Of a stretch of DNA of 64,000 nt, positions 1 to 8,648 are shown piece after piece; the first letter of the stretch is position 1; each line of letters opens with the position of its first letter. A program made the translations under genes and the position numbers. The notes under the pieces are model-generated. The model worked only from the letters and a program-made list of their open reading frames with translations. It made no database searches and was not told the DNA's origin. The stretch covers positions 62,001 to 126,000 of the forward strand of contig NZ_FOIE01000008.1 in assembly GCF_900111455.1 (NCBI RefSeq). Reading direction: 5' to 3'. This DNA is from Geodermatophilus poikilotrophus (GTDB lineage: Bacteria > Actinomycetota > Actinomycetes > Mycobacteriales > Geodermatophilaceae).

Positions 1-1165
1 GCCGGGAGAAGGCGTCGGGCAGGCCGAGCGCGGCGTCGAAGGGCTGCACCGTGACGACGTCGGCGCCGCCCACGCCCGCGGCGAAGCAGGCGACCGTCGT
101 CCGCAGCATGTTGACCCAGGGGTCGCGCCTGGTCGTCATCACCGAGGAGGTGACGGCGTGCTGGCGCTGGCCGCGGGCGTCGGCCGAGGCGCCGCTGACC
201 TCGCCGACCCGGTCCCACAGCCGGCGGGCGGCGCGCAGCGCGGCGATCGTCGTGAACTGGTCGGCACTGGCGGCGTAGCGGAACTCGAGCTGGGCGAAGG
301 CCTCGTCGACCGACAGCCCGCCGTCGGTGAGCGCCCGCAGGTAGGCCACGCCGGCGGCCAGCGAGCAGCCGAGCTCCTCGACGGCCGAGGCGCCGGCGTC
401 GTGGAAGACCGTGCCGTCGACGACGACGGTGCGCCAGCCGGCGGGCGCCCGGCGGGCGACATCGGCGAGGCCGGTGAGGTCCTGCGCCCGTCCCGAGGCG
501 GCGTGCACGCCGAGCGGGTCGAGGCCCAGCGAGCCGCCGGGGGCGAGGTCGGTGCGGCCGTCCACGTGGGCGAGCAGCGCCTCGGCCGCGGGCGGCCCAC
601 CGGAGACCGACACCGGCGCGAGGTCGAGGTAGACGCCGGCGAGGACCTCGCCGAGCGCGTCGATCGGGACCGCGCCCTCGCCGAGCTCCAGCCACAGCGA
701 GGTGACGCCGTTCTCCAGGTCGGCGGCGATCGCCTCCCGGGTCAGCCCGACGTCGGGGTGGGCGTGCCGCTGCCGCACGTCCCAGCTGGCGGACGCGCCG
801 CCCTCGGTACCCCCAGCGGCGGAGACGGCGGGCGAGCCGGCGGGACCGACCGCGGGCCGGCCGCCGCGGACGAACGGCGGGAGCCCCGGGACGCCGACCG
901 CGGCGGGCAGGTCACCGGCGTCCTCGGCCGTGTAGAGCGGGGCGACGCTGACGCCGGTGGCGACCGGCACCCGCAGCGCGTCCTCGACCGGATCCGGCAG
1001 CTCCTCGCGTCCGGCCTTGCGCAGCACCGCGGCGACCAGTTGCCGCCACGCCTCCCGGGTGGCGGCCGGGAAGGCGGCGGCGAGCTGCAGCTCGTCGGGG
1101 ACCTCGTGCTCGGCCGGCACCTCGGCGTCGGCCGGTGCTGCGGTCTGCTGATCGGAGGAACTCAT
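1..1165 (-). CDS. mutA: Methylmalonyl-CoA mutase small subunit, 3' end outside window
   Basis: The first 388 codons are visible and the gene runs off the left edge. The product should be the small, non-catalytic subunit of adenosylcobalamin-dependent methylmalonyl-CoA mutase, which with MutB interconverts methylmalonyl-CoA and succinyl-CoA in propionate metabolism. The sequence shows family landmarks in order: AAFPAATREAW (residues 30-40), SVAPLYT (73-79), PGLPPFVRG (about 93-101) and WDVRQ (about 128-132), all leading into the TIM barrel. The ATG at 1165 has GGGAG seven bases upstream. mutB would be expected further left on this strand, but that is inference. The C-terminal vestigial B12 domain cannot be inspected here. 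Confidence 0.88.
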   Translation of the reverse strand, partial: MSSSDQQTAAPADAEVPAEHEVPDELQLAAAFPAATREAWRQLVAAVLRKAGREELPDPVEDALRVPVATGVSVAPLYTAEDAGDLPAAVGVPGLPPFVRGGRPAVGPAGSPAVSAAGGTEGGASASWDVRQRHAHPDVGLTREAIAADLENGVTSLWLELGEGAVPIDALGEVLAGVYLDLAPVSVSGGPPAAEALLAHVDGRTDLAPGGSLGLDPLGVHAASGRAQDLTGLADVARRAPAGWRTVVVDGTVFHDAGASAVEELGCSLAAGVAYLRALTDGGLSVDEAFAQLEFRYAASADQFTTIAALRAARRLWDRVGEVSGASADARGQRQHAVTSSVMTTRRDPWVNMLRTTVACFAAGVGGADVVTVQPFDAALGLPDAFSR

Positions 1166-1205
1166 CGTCGGGCTCCCGGCGTCGTCGGCTGGTGCGCGTC
1201 AGTGT

Positions 1206-2453
1206 CTACCGTCGCGCAACCGGACCGGAACCGCTGGGTTGCGGCGTCGGGCCAGGCGGCGGAGCGCCGGCGTCGGCGGAGAGCGCGTGCAGCGCCGTGC
1301 GGGCCAGCAGTCGCACGCCGACCCCGATGGCCCGCTCGTCGACGTCGAACGTGCCCCGGTGCAGGTCCAGCGGGGCTCCCCCGCCGTGGGTGCCCAGCCG
1401 GGCCAGCGCGATGGGCACGACGTCGGCGAACCAGCCGAAGTCCTCCCCGCCCATGCTCTGCGGGGACAGCCGCAGCCCCTCGCTGCCGACCGTCTCCAGC
1501 GCGGCCGAGCGCAGCAGCGCGACCGCCCGCGGGTCGTTGACCACCGGCGGCACCCCCCGGACGTAGTCGACCTCGACGTCGGCGCCGGTGGTGGCGGCGA
1601 CCCGCTCCACCAGGGAGCGCAGCAGCGTCTCGGCGTCCTGCCAGGCGTCGCGGTCGAGCACCCGGACCGTGCCGCTCAGGTGGCCGCGCTGCGGGATGGC
1701 GTTGGCCGCCACCCCGGCCTTGACCGCGCCCCACACCAGCGACATCCCGGCGCGCGGGTCGACCTGCCGGGACAGCAGCGCCGGCAGGTCGGTGATCAGC
1801 CGGCCGAGGGCGTCGACCAGGTCGACGGTCAGCTGCGGGCGCGCGGTGTGCCCGCCGGGGCCGGTGAGGGTGACGTCCATCCGGTCGCAGGCGGCGGTGA
1901 TGGCGCCGGTGCGCAGTCCCACGCTGCCGGCCGGGAGGGAGGGGTCGCAGTGCAGGGCGAAGGCGCGGGACGCCCCGTCCAGCACGCCGGCGGCCACCAC
2001 CCCGGTGGCCCCGCCCGGCACGGTCTCCTCGGCCGGCTGGAAGACGCAGCGCACGGTGCCGGGCAGGTCGTCGAGCGAGTTCAGGGCCAGCGCGGCGCCG
2101 AGCAGGACGGTGGTGTGCACGTCGTGCCCGCAGGCGTGGCAGGCGTTCTCGCGGGTGGAGGCGTAGGGGACGTCCTTGAGGTCGGCCAGCGGCAGCGCGT
2201 CGATGTCCGCGCGCAGCACCACGATCGGGTCCCCGGCGCCCACCTCGACGACCAGCCCGGTGCCGGAGGGCAGCCGCCGGGGCTCCAGGCCGGCGTTGCG
2301 CAGCCGCTGCTCGAGGAAGGACGTCGTCTCGAACTCGGCGTAGGACAGCTCGGGGTGGGCGTGCAGGTGCCGGCGCACGGCGACCAGCTGCGAGTGCCGC
2401 TCGGCGGCCCACTCGTCGACCGCCGTCCCCAGTTCCTCCGGGAACTGGGTCAT
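1206..2453 (-). CDS. M20-family amidohydrolase (zinc aminoacyl/amide hydrolase)
   Basis: A 415-residue cytosolic metallohydrolase of the M20D amidohydrolase group (AmiA/AmiB, HipO, IAA-amino acid hydrolase relatives), which cleaves N-acyl amino acids or related amides. Visible landmarks are HLHAHPE (29-35), RADIDALP (81-88), the metal-binding CGHDVHT (108-114), a PAEE motif near 140-143 with the general-base Glu, and HCDP near 168. Full family length with no gap. The natural substrate cannot be read from sequence. Its position two genes from purine nucleoside phosphorylase matches the amiA1/amiB1-deoD order I recall from mycobacteria. ATG start at 2453; the upstream neighbour ybdK ends 47 bases away. 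Confidence 0.85.
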   Translation of the reverse strand: MTQFPEELGTAVDEWAAERHSQLVAVRRHLHAHPELSYAEFETTSFLEQRLRNAGLEPRRLPSGTGLVVEVGAGDPIVVLRADIDALPLADLKDVPYASTRENACHACGHDVHTTVLLGAALALNSLDDLPGTVRCVFQPAEETVPGGATGVVAAGVLDGASRAFALHCDPSLPAGSVGLRTGAITAACDRMDVTLTGPGGHTARPQLTVDLVDALGRLITDLPALLSRQVDPRAGMSLVWGAVKAGVAANAIPQRGHLSGTVRVLDRDAWQDAETLLRSLVERVAATTGADVEVDYVRGVPPVVNDPRAVALLRSAALETVGSEGLRLSPQSMGGEDFGWFADVVPIALARLGTHGGGAPLDLHRGTFDVDERAIGVGVRLLARTALHALSADAGAPPPGPTPQPSGSGPVARR

Positions 2454-2470
2454 GCGGCAGCGCCGCTCAC

Positions 2471-2504
2471 GCTGCGGTGCCCGTCATGCTGCCGTGCCCC
2501 TCAT
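2471..2504. repeat. Two-copy 17-bp imperfect tandem repeat
   Basis: Two adjacent 17-base units (2471-2487 and 2488-2504) differ at two positions. They lie between the stop of the YbdK-like ligase (2501) and the amidohydrolase start, so the second unit forms the end of the ligase gene. This is probably a local duplication; I see no further role. Confidence 0.5.
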
Positions 2505-3706
2505 GCCGCGTGGCCCCCGCTGCAGTCGGCCGGGCCGGGCACCGGCCCCGGCGGCCGGTCGGCCGGTCCGCTGCTGGGCAGGCCGTCGCGCAGCTCGGCC
2601 AGCAGGCTGTCGACGACGGCGGTCAGGTCGCCGTCGGAGGCCGCGGCGACCGCGCGCTGCCGCTGGTAGGAGGCGCCGACGGCCAGGATCCGGTGGACGT
2701 CGGCCAGCTCGTCCTCGCAGTCCAGCCGGCGAGCGGTGGGCTCGAGCTCCTCGACCAGGTCGGTGATCGCCTGGCGCACCGGCCGCACCGTGCCCTTGTC
2801 GTCGACGACGATGTCGGCGTCCAGCCCGTAGCGGGCCGCCCGCCACTTGTTCTCCTGCAGCACCCACGACGCCGGGACCGGCAGGGTGTAGCCGCGGTCG
2901 AGCTGGGTGTCGAACTGCTCGACCAGGCACTGGGAGAGGGCCGCGACGGCACCGATCTCGTCGAGGGTCGGCAGCCCGTCGCAGATGCGCAGCTCGACGG
3001 TGCCGAAGTCCGGGTGCGGGCGGATGTCCCACCACACCTCGCGGACGCTCTCGATCGCGCGCGTGGAGATCAGCGTCTCCATGTACTCCTCGAAGCGGTC
3101 CCAGCCCGAGAGCTGGTAGGGCAGCCCCGCGGTCGGCATCCCCTCGAAGACCTTCGAGCGGGCCGAGGCCAGGCCCGTGTCGCAGCCGACCCAGAACGGG
3201 GAGGACGCCGACAGCGCCAGGAAGTGCGGCACGTACTGGGTGAGCGCGTTGACGATCGGGATCGCCTTCTCCGGCGCGCGGACGCCGACGTGCACGTGGA
3301 CGCCGAAGATCTGCAGCCGGCGGGCCAGCCACTGCATCTTCTCGACCAGCTGCAGGTAGCGCTCCTTGGGCGAGATCTGCTGCGTCTGCCAGTCGGTGAT
3401 CGGGTGGGTGCCGGCGCACATCAGGCCCAGGCCGCGGCGCTCGGCGGCCGCCCGCACCTCGGCGACGGTGCCGGCCAGGTCGGCCTTGGCCTCCGCGACG
3501 GTGGTGCAGATGCCGGTGATGACCTCGACGGTCGACTGCAGCAGCTCGTGCTTGGCCTTGGGGTGCTCCTCGGCGCCCTCGGGCCGGATCTCCTCGAGGA
3601 TCTCCACCGCCCCGGCGGTCAGCTGCCGCGTCCGCAGGTCGACGAGCTGCAGCTCCCACTCGACGCCGAGGCTGGCTCGCTCGGAGGACCGGAAGGGGAT
3701 CTGCAC
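2501..3706 (-). CDS. YbdK-type carboxylate-amine ligase (glutamate-cysteine ligase family 2)
   Basis: A 401-residue ATP-dependent carboxylate-amine ligase of the YbdK/GCS2 family. Family members join a carboxylate, often glutamate, to an amine and some have weak glutamate-cysteine ligase activity; actinobacteria make mycothiol, so a glutathione role should not be assumed. The sequence has the N-terminal GVEWELQLVD strand (14-23, metal/ATP Glu residues), the central HVHVGV (137-142), and the later ELRICD segment, in the usual order and length. It starts with GTG at 3706, seven bases after the hexamer TAGACT (see promoter). The upstream M16-like gene ends at 3717, so the -10-like box overlaps that stop codon. 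Confidence 0.8.
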   Translation of the reverse strand: MQIPFRSSERASLGVEWELQLVDLRTRQLTAGAVEILEEIRPEGAEEHPKAKHELLQSTVEVITGICTTVAEAKADLAGTVAEVRAAAERRGLGLMCAGTHPITDWQTQQISPKERYLQLVEKMQWLARRLQIFGVHVHVGVRAPEKAIPIVNALTQYVPHFLALSASSPFWVGCDTGLASARSKVFEGMPTAGLPYQLSGWDRFEEYMETLISTRAIESVREVWWDIRPHPDFGTVELRICDGLPTLDEIGAVAALSQCLVEQFDTQLDRGYTLPVPASWVLQENKWRAARYGLDADIVVDDKGTVRPVRQAITDLVEELEPTARRLDCEDELADVHRILAVGASYQRQRAVAAASDGDLTAVVDSLLAELRDGLPSSGPADRPPGPVPGPADCSGGHAA

Positions 3707-3713
3707 GCTGGGC

Positions 3714-3719
3714 AGTCTA
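3714..3719 (-). promoter_or_regulatory. -10-like box TAGACT, likely leaderless start of the YbdK-like gene
   Basis: TAGACT ends seven bases before the GTG at 3706. There is no Shine-Dalgarno match in the seven-base spacer, so a leaderless transcript is inferred. Confidence 0.5.
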
Positions 3720-5288
3720 GGGACGAGCTGCCGTCCCGGCCGCCGGAGAAGCCGTCCCGACCAGGTCGTCCCCCGCGGTCCTCGGACGCGGCAGCCAGCG
3801 GGCGACCGGCACGCGCGCCTGCACCGCCGCGACGGCCCGCCGTCCGAAGCGCTCCTCGTCCACGACCGCGCTGCACATGTTGCGCCCGACGACGACGACG
3901 GCCCGCCCGTCCTGGGTGGGCAGCGCGGCCTCGACCAGCTCCCACGGGATGCTGTGGACGTCGCCGTCGCTGTCGCGGTGGGCCAGCTCCCGCTCCCCCA
4001 CCACGAGGGCGACCCGGCTCTCCCGGGAGAACAGCCGGGTCAGGGCCGAGGGGCGGAACGTCTGCCCCGCCGGCAGCCGGTCCTGCACGGTGCACACGGA
4101 CCGGCGCTCGACCGGCTCGCCGGGACCGGCGTAGTCGACCTCCTCGGGCACGTGCAGGATCGCCGTGGGTGCCGTGCCGCGCAGCGCCGCCGCGACCCGC
4201 TCGGGGGTCATCGCCCGCCACGCCTCCAGCACGTCCTGCACCGGGCGGAACGGCAGGCCGCCGACCGCGCAGTAGGCGGCGTCGGCCAGCTCGGACTCCA
4301 CGACGGCGCGCTCGTCGGCGTCCAGCTCCTCCTCGAAGCCGGCCACCGCGTGCGCGAGCTCGGCCTCGGTCGGGCCGGACGCGCACAGCTCCGTGTACGC
4401 CTGCCAGAGCAGGCCGGCCACGGCGTCCTCCCGGCCCTCGCGGGCGTCGACGACGACGGCGACCTCGCGGCGGTCGGCCGTGACGTCCAGGGCCATCGAG
4501 TCGACGGAGTAGCTCAGGCCGCGGGCGAGGCGCGCGGTGTCCCGGAGCCGCTCCTTGAGCACCTCCACGCCCACCGTCAGCGCGGGGTCCCCCGCACCGC
4601 CCGCGGACAGCAGCAGGCCGACGCCGGCGCCGTGCCCCCTAGTCCACACCGGCCCGGTCTGCGGCCGCGCGGCCGGGACGAGCCGCTCGGGACGCGGGCC
4701 GTCCGGCAGCGGCAGCCGGAGCCCGGCCGGCAGCGGCCCGGCGCACCACAGCGCGGCGTTGCCGCGGACGAACCAGCGGCGGGCGTGCGCCCGCACGGTC
4801 TCCTCGGTGAGGTACTCCGGGCCGGGCCCGTCGGCCACGGCGAGGCCGGGGCCGACCAGCCCGAAGCGGGCGGCCCACAGCGCGCCGAGGGTGGAGTGGG
4901 CCGTCGAGCAGTTCTCCGCCTGCAGGACGCCGACCTCGAGCTCCATCCGCTCGGTGGGCAGGTCGGCCAGCGCGCGGCAGATGCCCTCCAGGAACGCGCC
5001 CACGGCCTCCGGCCGGCCGGTCGCGAAGAAGGTCGTGGTGTCCACGTCGGTGACGGCGTTGCAGCGCAGGTGCGACTTGGGCAGCGCGCCCATCGCCAGG
5101 TGCTCGACGAGGTGGGTCACCTCGATGGTCGCGAACGTCTCGTCCCGCAGCCCCACGCCGAAGACGAGGGCCGCGGTGGTCCGCGCCGGGCCGCCGGTGG
5201 CGAAGACGGGGACGCCGTCGATGTCGATGCGCTGCACCTCGACACAGTCGACCGCCCGCCCTCCGGCCTCCAGCGGACACGCCCGCAA
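3717..5288 (-). CDS. Stand-alone M16-like (insulinase/processing-peptidase fold) protein
   Basis: A protein of up to 523 residues with an N-terminal M16 metalloprotease signature. The inverted zinc motif HLVEH lies at 59-63 and a Glu at 125, in the segment LEVGVLQAEN, sits where processing peptidases have their third zinc ligand, so all metal ligands look intact. No signal peptide is seen. A second, diverged M16-like half appears in the middle, but the total is short for a two-domain pitrilysin. The open frame begins with TTG at 5288; an in-frame GTG at 5237 is an equally plausible start because neither has a good ribosome site. It diverges from the purine nucleoside phosphorylase gene. Substrate unknown. 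Confidence 0.65.
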   Translation of the reverse strand: MRACPLEAGGRAVDCVEVQRIDIDGVPVFATGGPARTTAALVFGVGLRDETFATIEVTHLVEHLAMGALPKSHLRCNAVTDVDTTTFFATGRPEAVGAFLEGICRALADLPTERMELEVGVLQAENCSTAHSTLGALWAARFGLVGPGLAVADGPGPEYLTEETVRAHARRWFVRGNAALWCAGPLPAGLRLPLPDGPRPERLVPAARPQTGPVWTRGHGAGVGLLLSAGGAGDPALTVGVEVLKERLRDTARLARGLSYSVDSMALDVTADRREVAVVVDAREGREDAVAGLLWQAYTELCASGPTEAELAHAVAGFEEELDADERAVVESELADAAYCAVGGLPFRPVQDVLEAWRAMTPERVAAALRGTAPTAILHVPEEVDYAGPGEPVERRSVCTVQDRLPAGQTFRPSALTRLFSRESRVALVVGERELAHRDSDGDVHSIPWELVEAALPTQDGRAVVVVGRNMCSAVVDEERFGRRAVAAVQARVPVARWLPRPRTAGDDLVGTASPAAGTAARP

Positions 5289-5336
5289 CGGGACACCTGG
5301 GACAGGTGTGCCCCGTCACCCACGCGCGCCCTGCGT

Positions 5337-5342
5337 TAGCGT
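5337..5342 (+). promoter_or_regulatory. -10-like box TAGCGT, likely leaderless start of punA
   Basis: TAGCGT is followed by exactly six bases and then the GTG at 5349, leaving no room for a 5' leader. Confidence 0.55.
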
Positions 5343-5348
5343 CCGAGC

Positions 5349-6158
5349 GTGAGTGCACCCCCCGCCACCGACCCCGCCGCCCTGGCCGCCCGCGCGGCCG
5401 ACGACCTGACCAGCGCGCTCGGCAGCGGCCACGAGGTCGCCGTCGTCATGGGGTCGGGCTGGGCCCCTGCCGCGGACGCCTTCGGCACCGTCGAGGGCAG
5501 CGTCGCCATCGGCGAGCTGCCCGGCTTCGCCGCCCCGACCGCGGTGGGCCACGGCGGGGAGGTCCGCTCGGTGCGGGTGGGCGACCGCGGGGTGCTGCTC
5601 TTCCTCGGCCGCACGCACCTCTACGAGGGCCACGGCGTGGAACCGGTCGTGCACGGCGTGCGGACGGCGGCCGCGGCGGGTGTGCGCACCGTCGTCCTCA
5701 CCAACGCCGCCGGCGGGCTGGCGCCCGACCACCGCGTGGGCCAGGCGGTCCTGATCAGCGACCACCTCAACCTCACCGCCCGCTCCCCGCTGGTCGGCGC
5801 CACGTTCGTCGACCTCACCGACCTGTACTCGGCGCGGCTGCGGTCGCTGGCCCGCGGGCTGGACCCGGCGCTGACCGAGGGCGTCTACGCGGCGCTGCCC
5901 GGGCCGCACTACGAGACGCCGGCCGAGATCCGGATGCTGCGCACGCTCGGCGCGGACCTGGTGGGCATGTCGACGGCGCTGGAGGCGATCGCCGCGCGCG
6001 CCGCCGGGCTGGAGGTGCTGGGTCTGTCGATGGTCACCAACGCCGCCGCCGGCATCACCGGGGAGAAGCTCGACCACGAGGAGGTCCTCGCGGCCGGCAA
6101 GGCGGCGGCCGGCCGGCTCGGCGAGTTCCTCGTCCGGTTCATCGGGCGGCTGCCGTGA
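5349..6158 (+). CDS. punA: Purine nucleoside phosphorylase (trimeric type)
   Basis: A 269-residue enzyme that phosphorolyses purine (deoxy)ribonucleosides to the free base and (deoxy)ribose 1-phosphate. Family landmarks are present in order: GSGW phosphate loop (35-38), GRTHLYEGH (87-95), TNAAGG (118-123), GPHYET with the base-binding Glu shortly after (185-193), VGMST (205-209) and SMVTNAAAG (227-235). Length fits the low-molecular-mass trimeric class rather than hexameric DeoD. It starts a plus-strand run with a sugar reductase and a phosphosugar mutase; the mutase could convert the ribose 1-phosphate made here. Confidence 0.93.
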   Translation: MSAPPATDPAALAARAADDLTSALGSGHEVAVVMGSGWAPAADAFGTVEGSVAIGELPGFAAPTAVGHGGEVRSVRVGDRGVLLFLGRTHLYEGHGVEPVVHGVRTAAAAGVRTVVLTNAAGGLAPDHRVGQAVLISDHLNLTARSPLVGATFVDLTDLYSARLRSLARGLDPALTEGVYAALPGPHYETPAEIRMLRTLGADLVGMSTALEAIAARAAGLEVLGLSMVTNAAAGITGEKLDHEEVLAAGKAAAGRLGEFLVRFIGRLP

Positions 6159-6207
6159 CGGCGGTGGCCGCGGTCGTCTCCACGGCGAGCGCCGGAGGGG
6201 GTCCCCG

Positions 6208-7032
6208 GTGAGCGGGACGGTCCTGCTCACCGGCGCGGCCGGGCGGATCGGCGCGGTGCTGCGCGGCGGCCTGCCCGAGCGCGGCTGGGCGCTGCGCTCA
6301 CTGGACGTCGTCCCGATCGTCGATCCCCGCCCCGGCGAGGAGCACGTCGTCGCCGACACCACCGACCTGGCCGCGATGACCGGGGCCGTCTCCGGCGCCG
6401 CCGCCGTCGTCCACCTGGCGGGTGTCTCCGGCGAGTCGACCTGGGCGGCCGTCTCGCACGCCAACATCGACGGCACCCACTGCGTGCTGGAGGCGGCGCG
6501 GCGGGCCGGCGTCCCCCGGGTCGTGCTCGCGTCGAGCAACCACGCCACCGGGTTCACCCCGCGCCCGGCCTCCGGTCCCCTGCGCGAGGACGACGGCCTG
6601 CCGCGGCCGGACACCTTCTACGGGGTGTCCAAGGTGGCGGTGGAGGCGCTCGGGTCGCTGTACGCCGACCGGTACGGCCTGGACGTCGTCTGCCTGCGGA
6701 TCGGCACCGCCGCCCCCGAGCCCACGACGACCCGTCACCTGTCGACGTGGCTCTCCCCCACCGACCAGGTGTCGCTGGTCGACGCCGCGCTGCGGGCGCC
6801 GTCCCCCGGGTTCGCCGTGGTGTGGGGTGTCTCGGCCAACACCCGCGGCTGGTGGGACCTGACCGCCGCCCGTGCGCTGGGCTACGAGCCGGCCGACGAC
6901 GCGGAGGTCTTCGCCGAGGCGCTGGTCGAGGTGCACGGCGAGCCGGACCTCGCCGATCCGGTGCACGCCCGGGTGGGCGGCGAGTTCACGACGGCCGAGT
7001 TCGACGCCGAGCAGGTCGAGGAGCGTCCGTGA
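6208..7032 (+). CDS. udh: Uronate dehydrogenase-like SDR/NAD-dependent epimerase family protein
   Basis: A 274-residue extended short-chain dehydrogenase. The Rossmann motif TGAAGRIG lies at 8-15 and the catalytic YGVSK at 138-142, preceded by ASSNH (108-112). The combination of SSNH, YGVSK and the later LSTW closely resembles the bacterial uronate dehydrogenases that oxidise galacturonate or glucuronate with NAD+ to the aldarolactone; function is inferred from that resemblance. The start GTG at 6208 follows a GGAGGGGG run about six bases upstream. Its stop overlaps the next gene's start by four bases, implying translational coupling with the phosphosugar mutase. Confidence 0.75.
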   Translation: MSGTVLLTGAAGRIGAVLRGGLPERGWALRSLDVVPIVDPRPGEEHVVADTTDLAAMTGAVSGAAAVVHLAGVSGESTWAAVSHANIDGTHCVLEAARRAGVPRVVLASSNHATGFTPRPASGPLREDDGLPRPDTFYGVSKVAVEALGSLYADRYGLDVVCLRIGTAAPEPTTTRHLSTWLSPTDQVSLVDAALRAPSPGFAVVWGVSANTRGWWDLTAARALGYEPADDAEVFAEALVEVHGEPDLADPVHARVGGEFTTAEFDAEQVEERP

Positions 7033-8648
7033 CCCTGCTCGACACCGCCCGCGCCTGGGCCGACGCCGATCCGCACGACGGCGACCGCGCGGAGATCGAG
7101 GCGCTGATCGAGGCGGAGGACCGGACCGAGCTGGAGCGCCGTTTCGCCGGGCCGCTGACCTTCGGCACCGCCGGGTTGCGCGGGCCGCTGCGCGCCGGGC
7201 CGGCCGGGATGAACGCCGCCGTGGTGACCCGTGCGGCCGCCGGGCTGGGCCGTTGGCTGGCCGACTCCGGGCACGCGGGCGGCGGCGTGGTGGTCGGCTT
7301 CGACGCGCGCCGGCGCTCCGACGAGTTCGCCCGGGTCACCGCCGAGGTGCTCACCGGCGCCGGGTTCGCCGTCCAGGTGCTGCCGCGGCCGCTGCCGACG
7401 CCGGTGCTGTCCTTCGCCGTCCGGCACCTGGGCTGCGTGGCCGGGGTGATGGTGACCGCCAGCCACAACCCGCCCGACGACAACGGCTACAAGGTCTACC
7501 TCGGCGACGGCGCCCAGCTGGTGCCGCCGGCCGACCGGGAGATCGAGGCGGCGATCGCCGCGGTGGGGCCGGCGCGCGAGGTGCCGGGGTCCGACGACTG
7601 GCTGACCCTCGGGGACGACGTCGAGGCCGACTACGTGGCGGCGGTGGTCCGCGCGCTGGACCCCGGCCGGGTGCCGGACCGCGACCGCCTCGTCGTCGCC
7701 TACACGGCGATGCACGGGGTGGGCGCGGAGACGACCCGTTCGGTGTTCGCCGCCGCGGGCCTGGCGGCGCCGGTGAGCGTGCCCGAGCAGGACGAGCCCG
7801 ACCCGGCGTTCCCGACTGTCGCCTTCCCCAACCCGGAGGAGCCGGGTGCGGTCGACCTGCTGACCGCGCTGGCGGAGCGGGTGGGCGCCGACGTGGCGAT
7901 CGCCGAGGACCCCGACGCCGACCGCTGCTCGGTGGTCAGCGGCGGGCGCCAGCTCACCGGTGACGAGGTGGGCGGGCTGCTGGCCGACTGGCTGCTGCGC
8001 CGGGGGGTGCGCGGCACGTACGCCGCGTCGCTCGTCAGCGGCTCGCTGCTGCACGCGCTGGCCACCGCGCACGGCGTCCGGTTCGCCGAGACGCCGACCG
8101 GCTTCAAGTGGATCGTCCGGGCGGGCACGGACGACGAGCCGCTGGTCTTCGGCTACGAGGAGGCACTGGGCTACGCCGTGGCGCCTCAGGTGGTGAAGGA
8201 CAAGGACGGGATCTCCGCCGCGCTCGCCGTCGCGCTGCTGGCCGCGGAGCTCAGGTCCTCCGGCCGAACGCTGACCGACCGGCTCGACGAGCTGGCGCTG
8301 GAGCACGGGCTGTTCGCCACCGGGCAGCTCTCGGTGCGGGTGGAGGACCTCTCCCGCATCGGGGCGATGATGGCGCGGCTGCGGTCCTCGCAGCCTGCGC
8401 AGCTGCTGGGGCGCCCGGTCGTCGCCTCCGACCTGCTCGACGAGACCCCCGCTGTGGACGCCGTCCGGCTGCTCGGCGACGGGGTGCGGGTGATCGTGCG
8501 ACCCAGCGGCACCGAGCCGAAGCTCAAGGCCTACCTGGAGACCGTCGTCCCCGTGCACGAGGACGCCGGGATCATCGCCGCCCGCGGCCGGGGTGCCGAC
8601 GAGCTCGACCGGCTGCGCGACGAGATGTCGGCGGCACTGGGGCTGTAG
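7029..8648 (+). CDS. pmmB: Phosphoglucomutase/phosphomannomutase family enzyme
   Basis: A 539-residue alpha-D-phosphohexomutase that moves phosphate between C1 and C6 (hexoses) or C1 and C5 (pentoses). The four active-site loops are all visible: TASHNP with the phosphoserine at 145, metal loop DPDADR (294-299), sugar-specificity loop EEALGY (377-382) and phosphate loop RPSGTEPK (491-498). The length matches the PGM2-like subgroup, whose members also act on ribose and deoxyribose 1-phosphate. That would suit its place downstream of purine nucleoside phosphorylase. GTG at 7029 overlaps the preceding stop (GTGA); a longer open frame upstream is only an extension through the udh gene. Confidence 0.88.
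   Translation: MTLLDTARAWADADPHDGDRAEIEALIEAEDRTELERRFAGPLTFGTAGLRGPLRAGPAGMNAAVVTRAAAGLGRWLADSGHAGGGVVVGFDARRRSDEFARVTAEVLTGAGFAVQVLPRPLPTPVLSFAVRHLGCVAGVMVTASHNPPDDNGYKVYLGDGAQLVPPADREIEAAIAAVGPAREVPGSDDWLTLGDDVEADYVAAVVRALDPGRVPDRDRLVVAYTAMHGVGAETTRSVFAAAGLAAPVSVPEQDEPDPAFPTVAFPNPEEPGAVDLLTALAERVGADVAIAEDPDADRCSVVSGGRQLTGDEVGGLLADWLLRRGVRGTYAASLVSGSLLHALATAHGVRFAETPTGFKWIVRAGTDDEPLVFGYEEALGYAVAPQVVKDKDGISAALAVALLAAELRSSGRTLTDRLDELALEHGLFATGQLSVRVEDLSRIGAMMARLRSSQPAQLLGRPVVASDLLDETPAVDAVRLLGDGVRVIVRPSGTEPKLKAYLETVVPVHEDAGIIAARGRGADELDRLRDEMSAALGL

Noticed and set aside
158-1540. Long plus-strand open frame opposite mutA and the amidohydrolase
   Set aside because: Product is Arg/Gly/Ala/Pro-rich low complexity with no family motif; it mirrors real minus-strand genes, as expected at this GC content.
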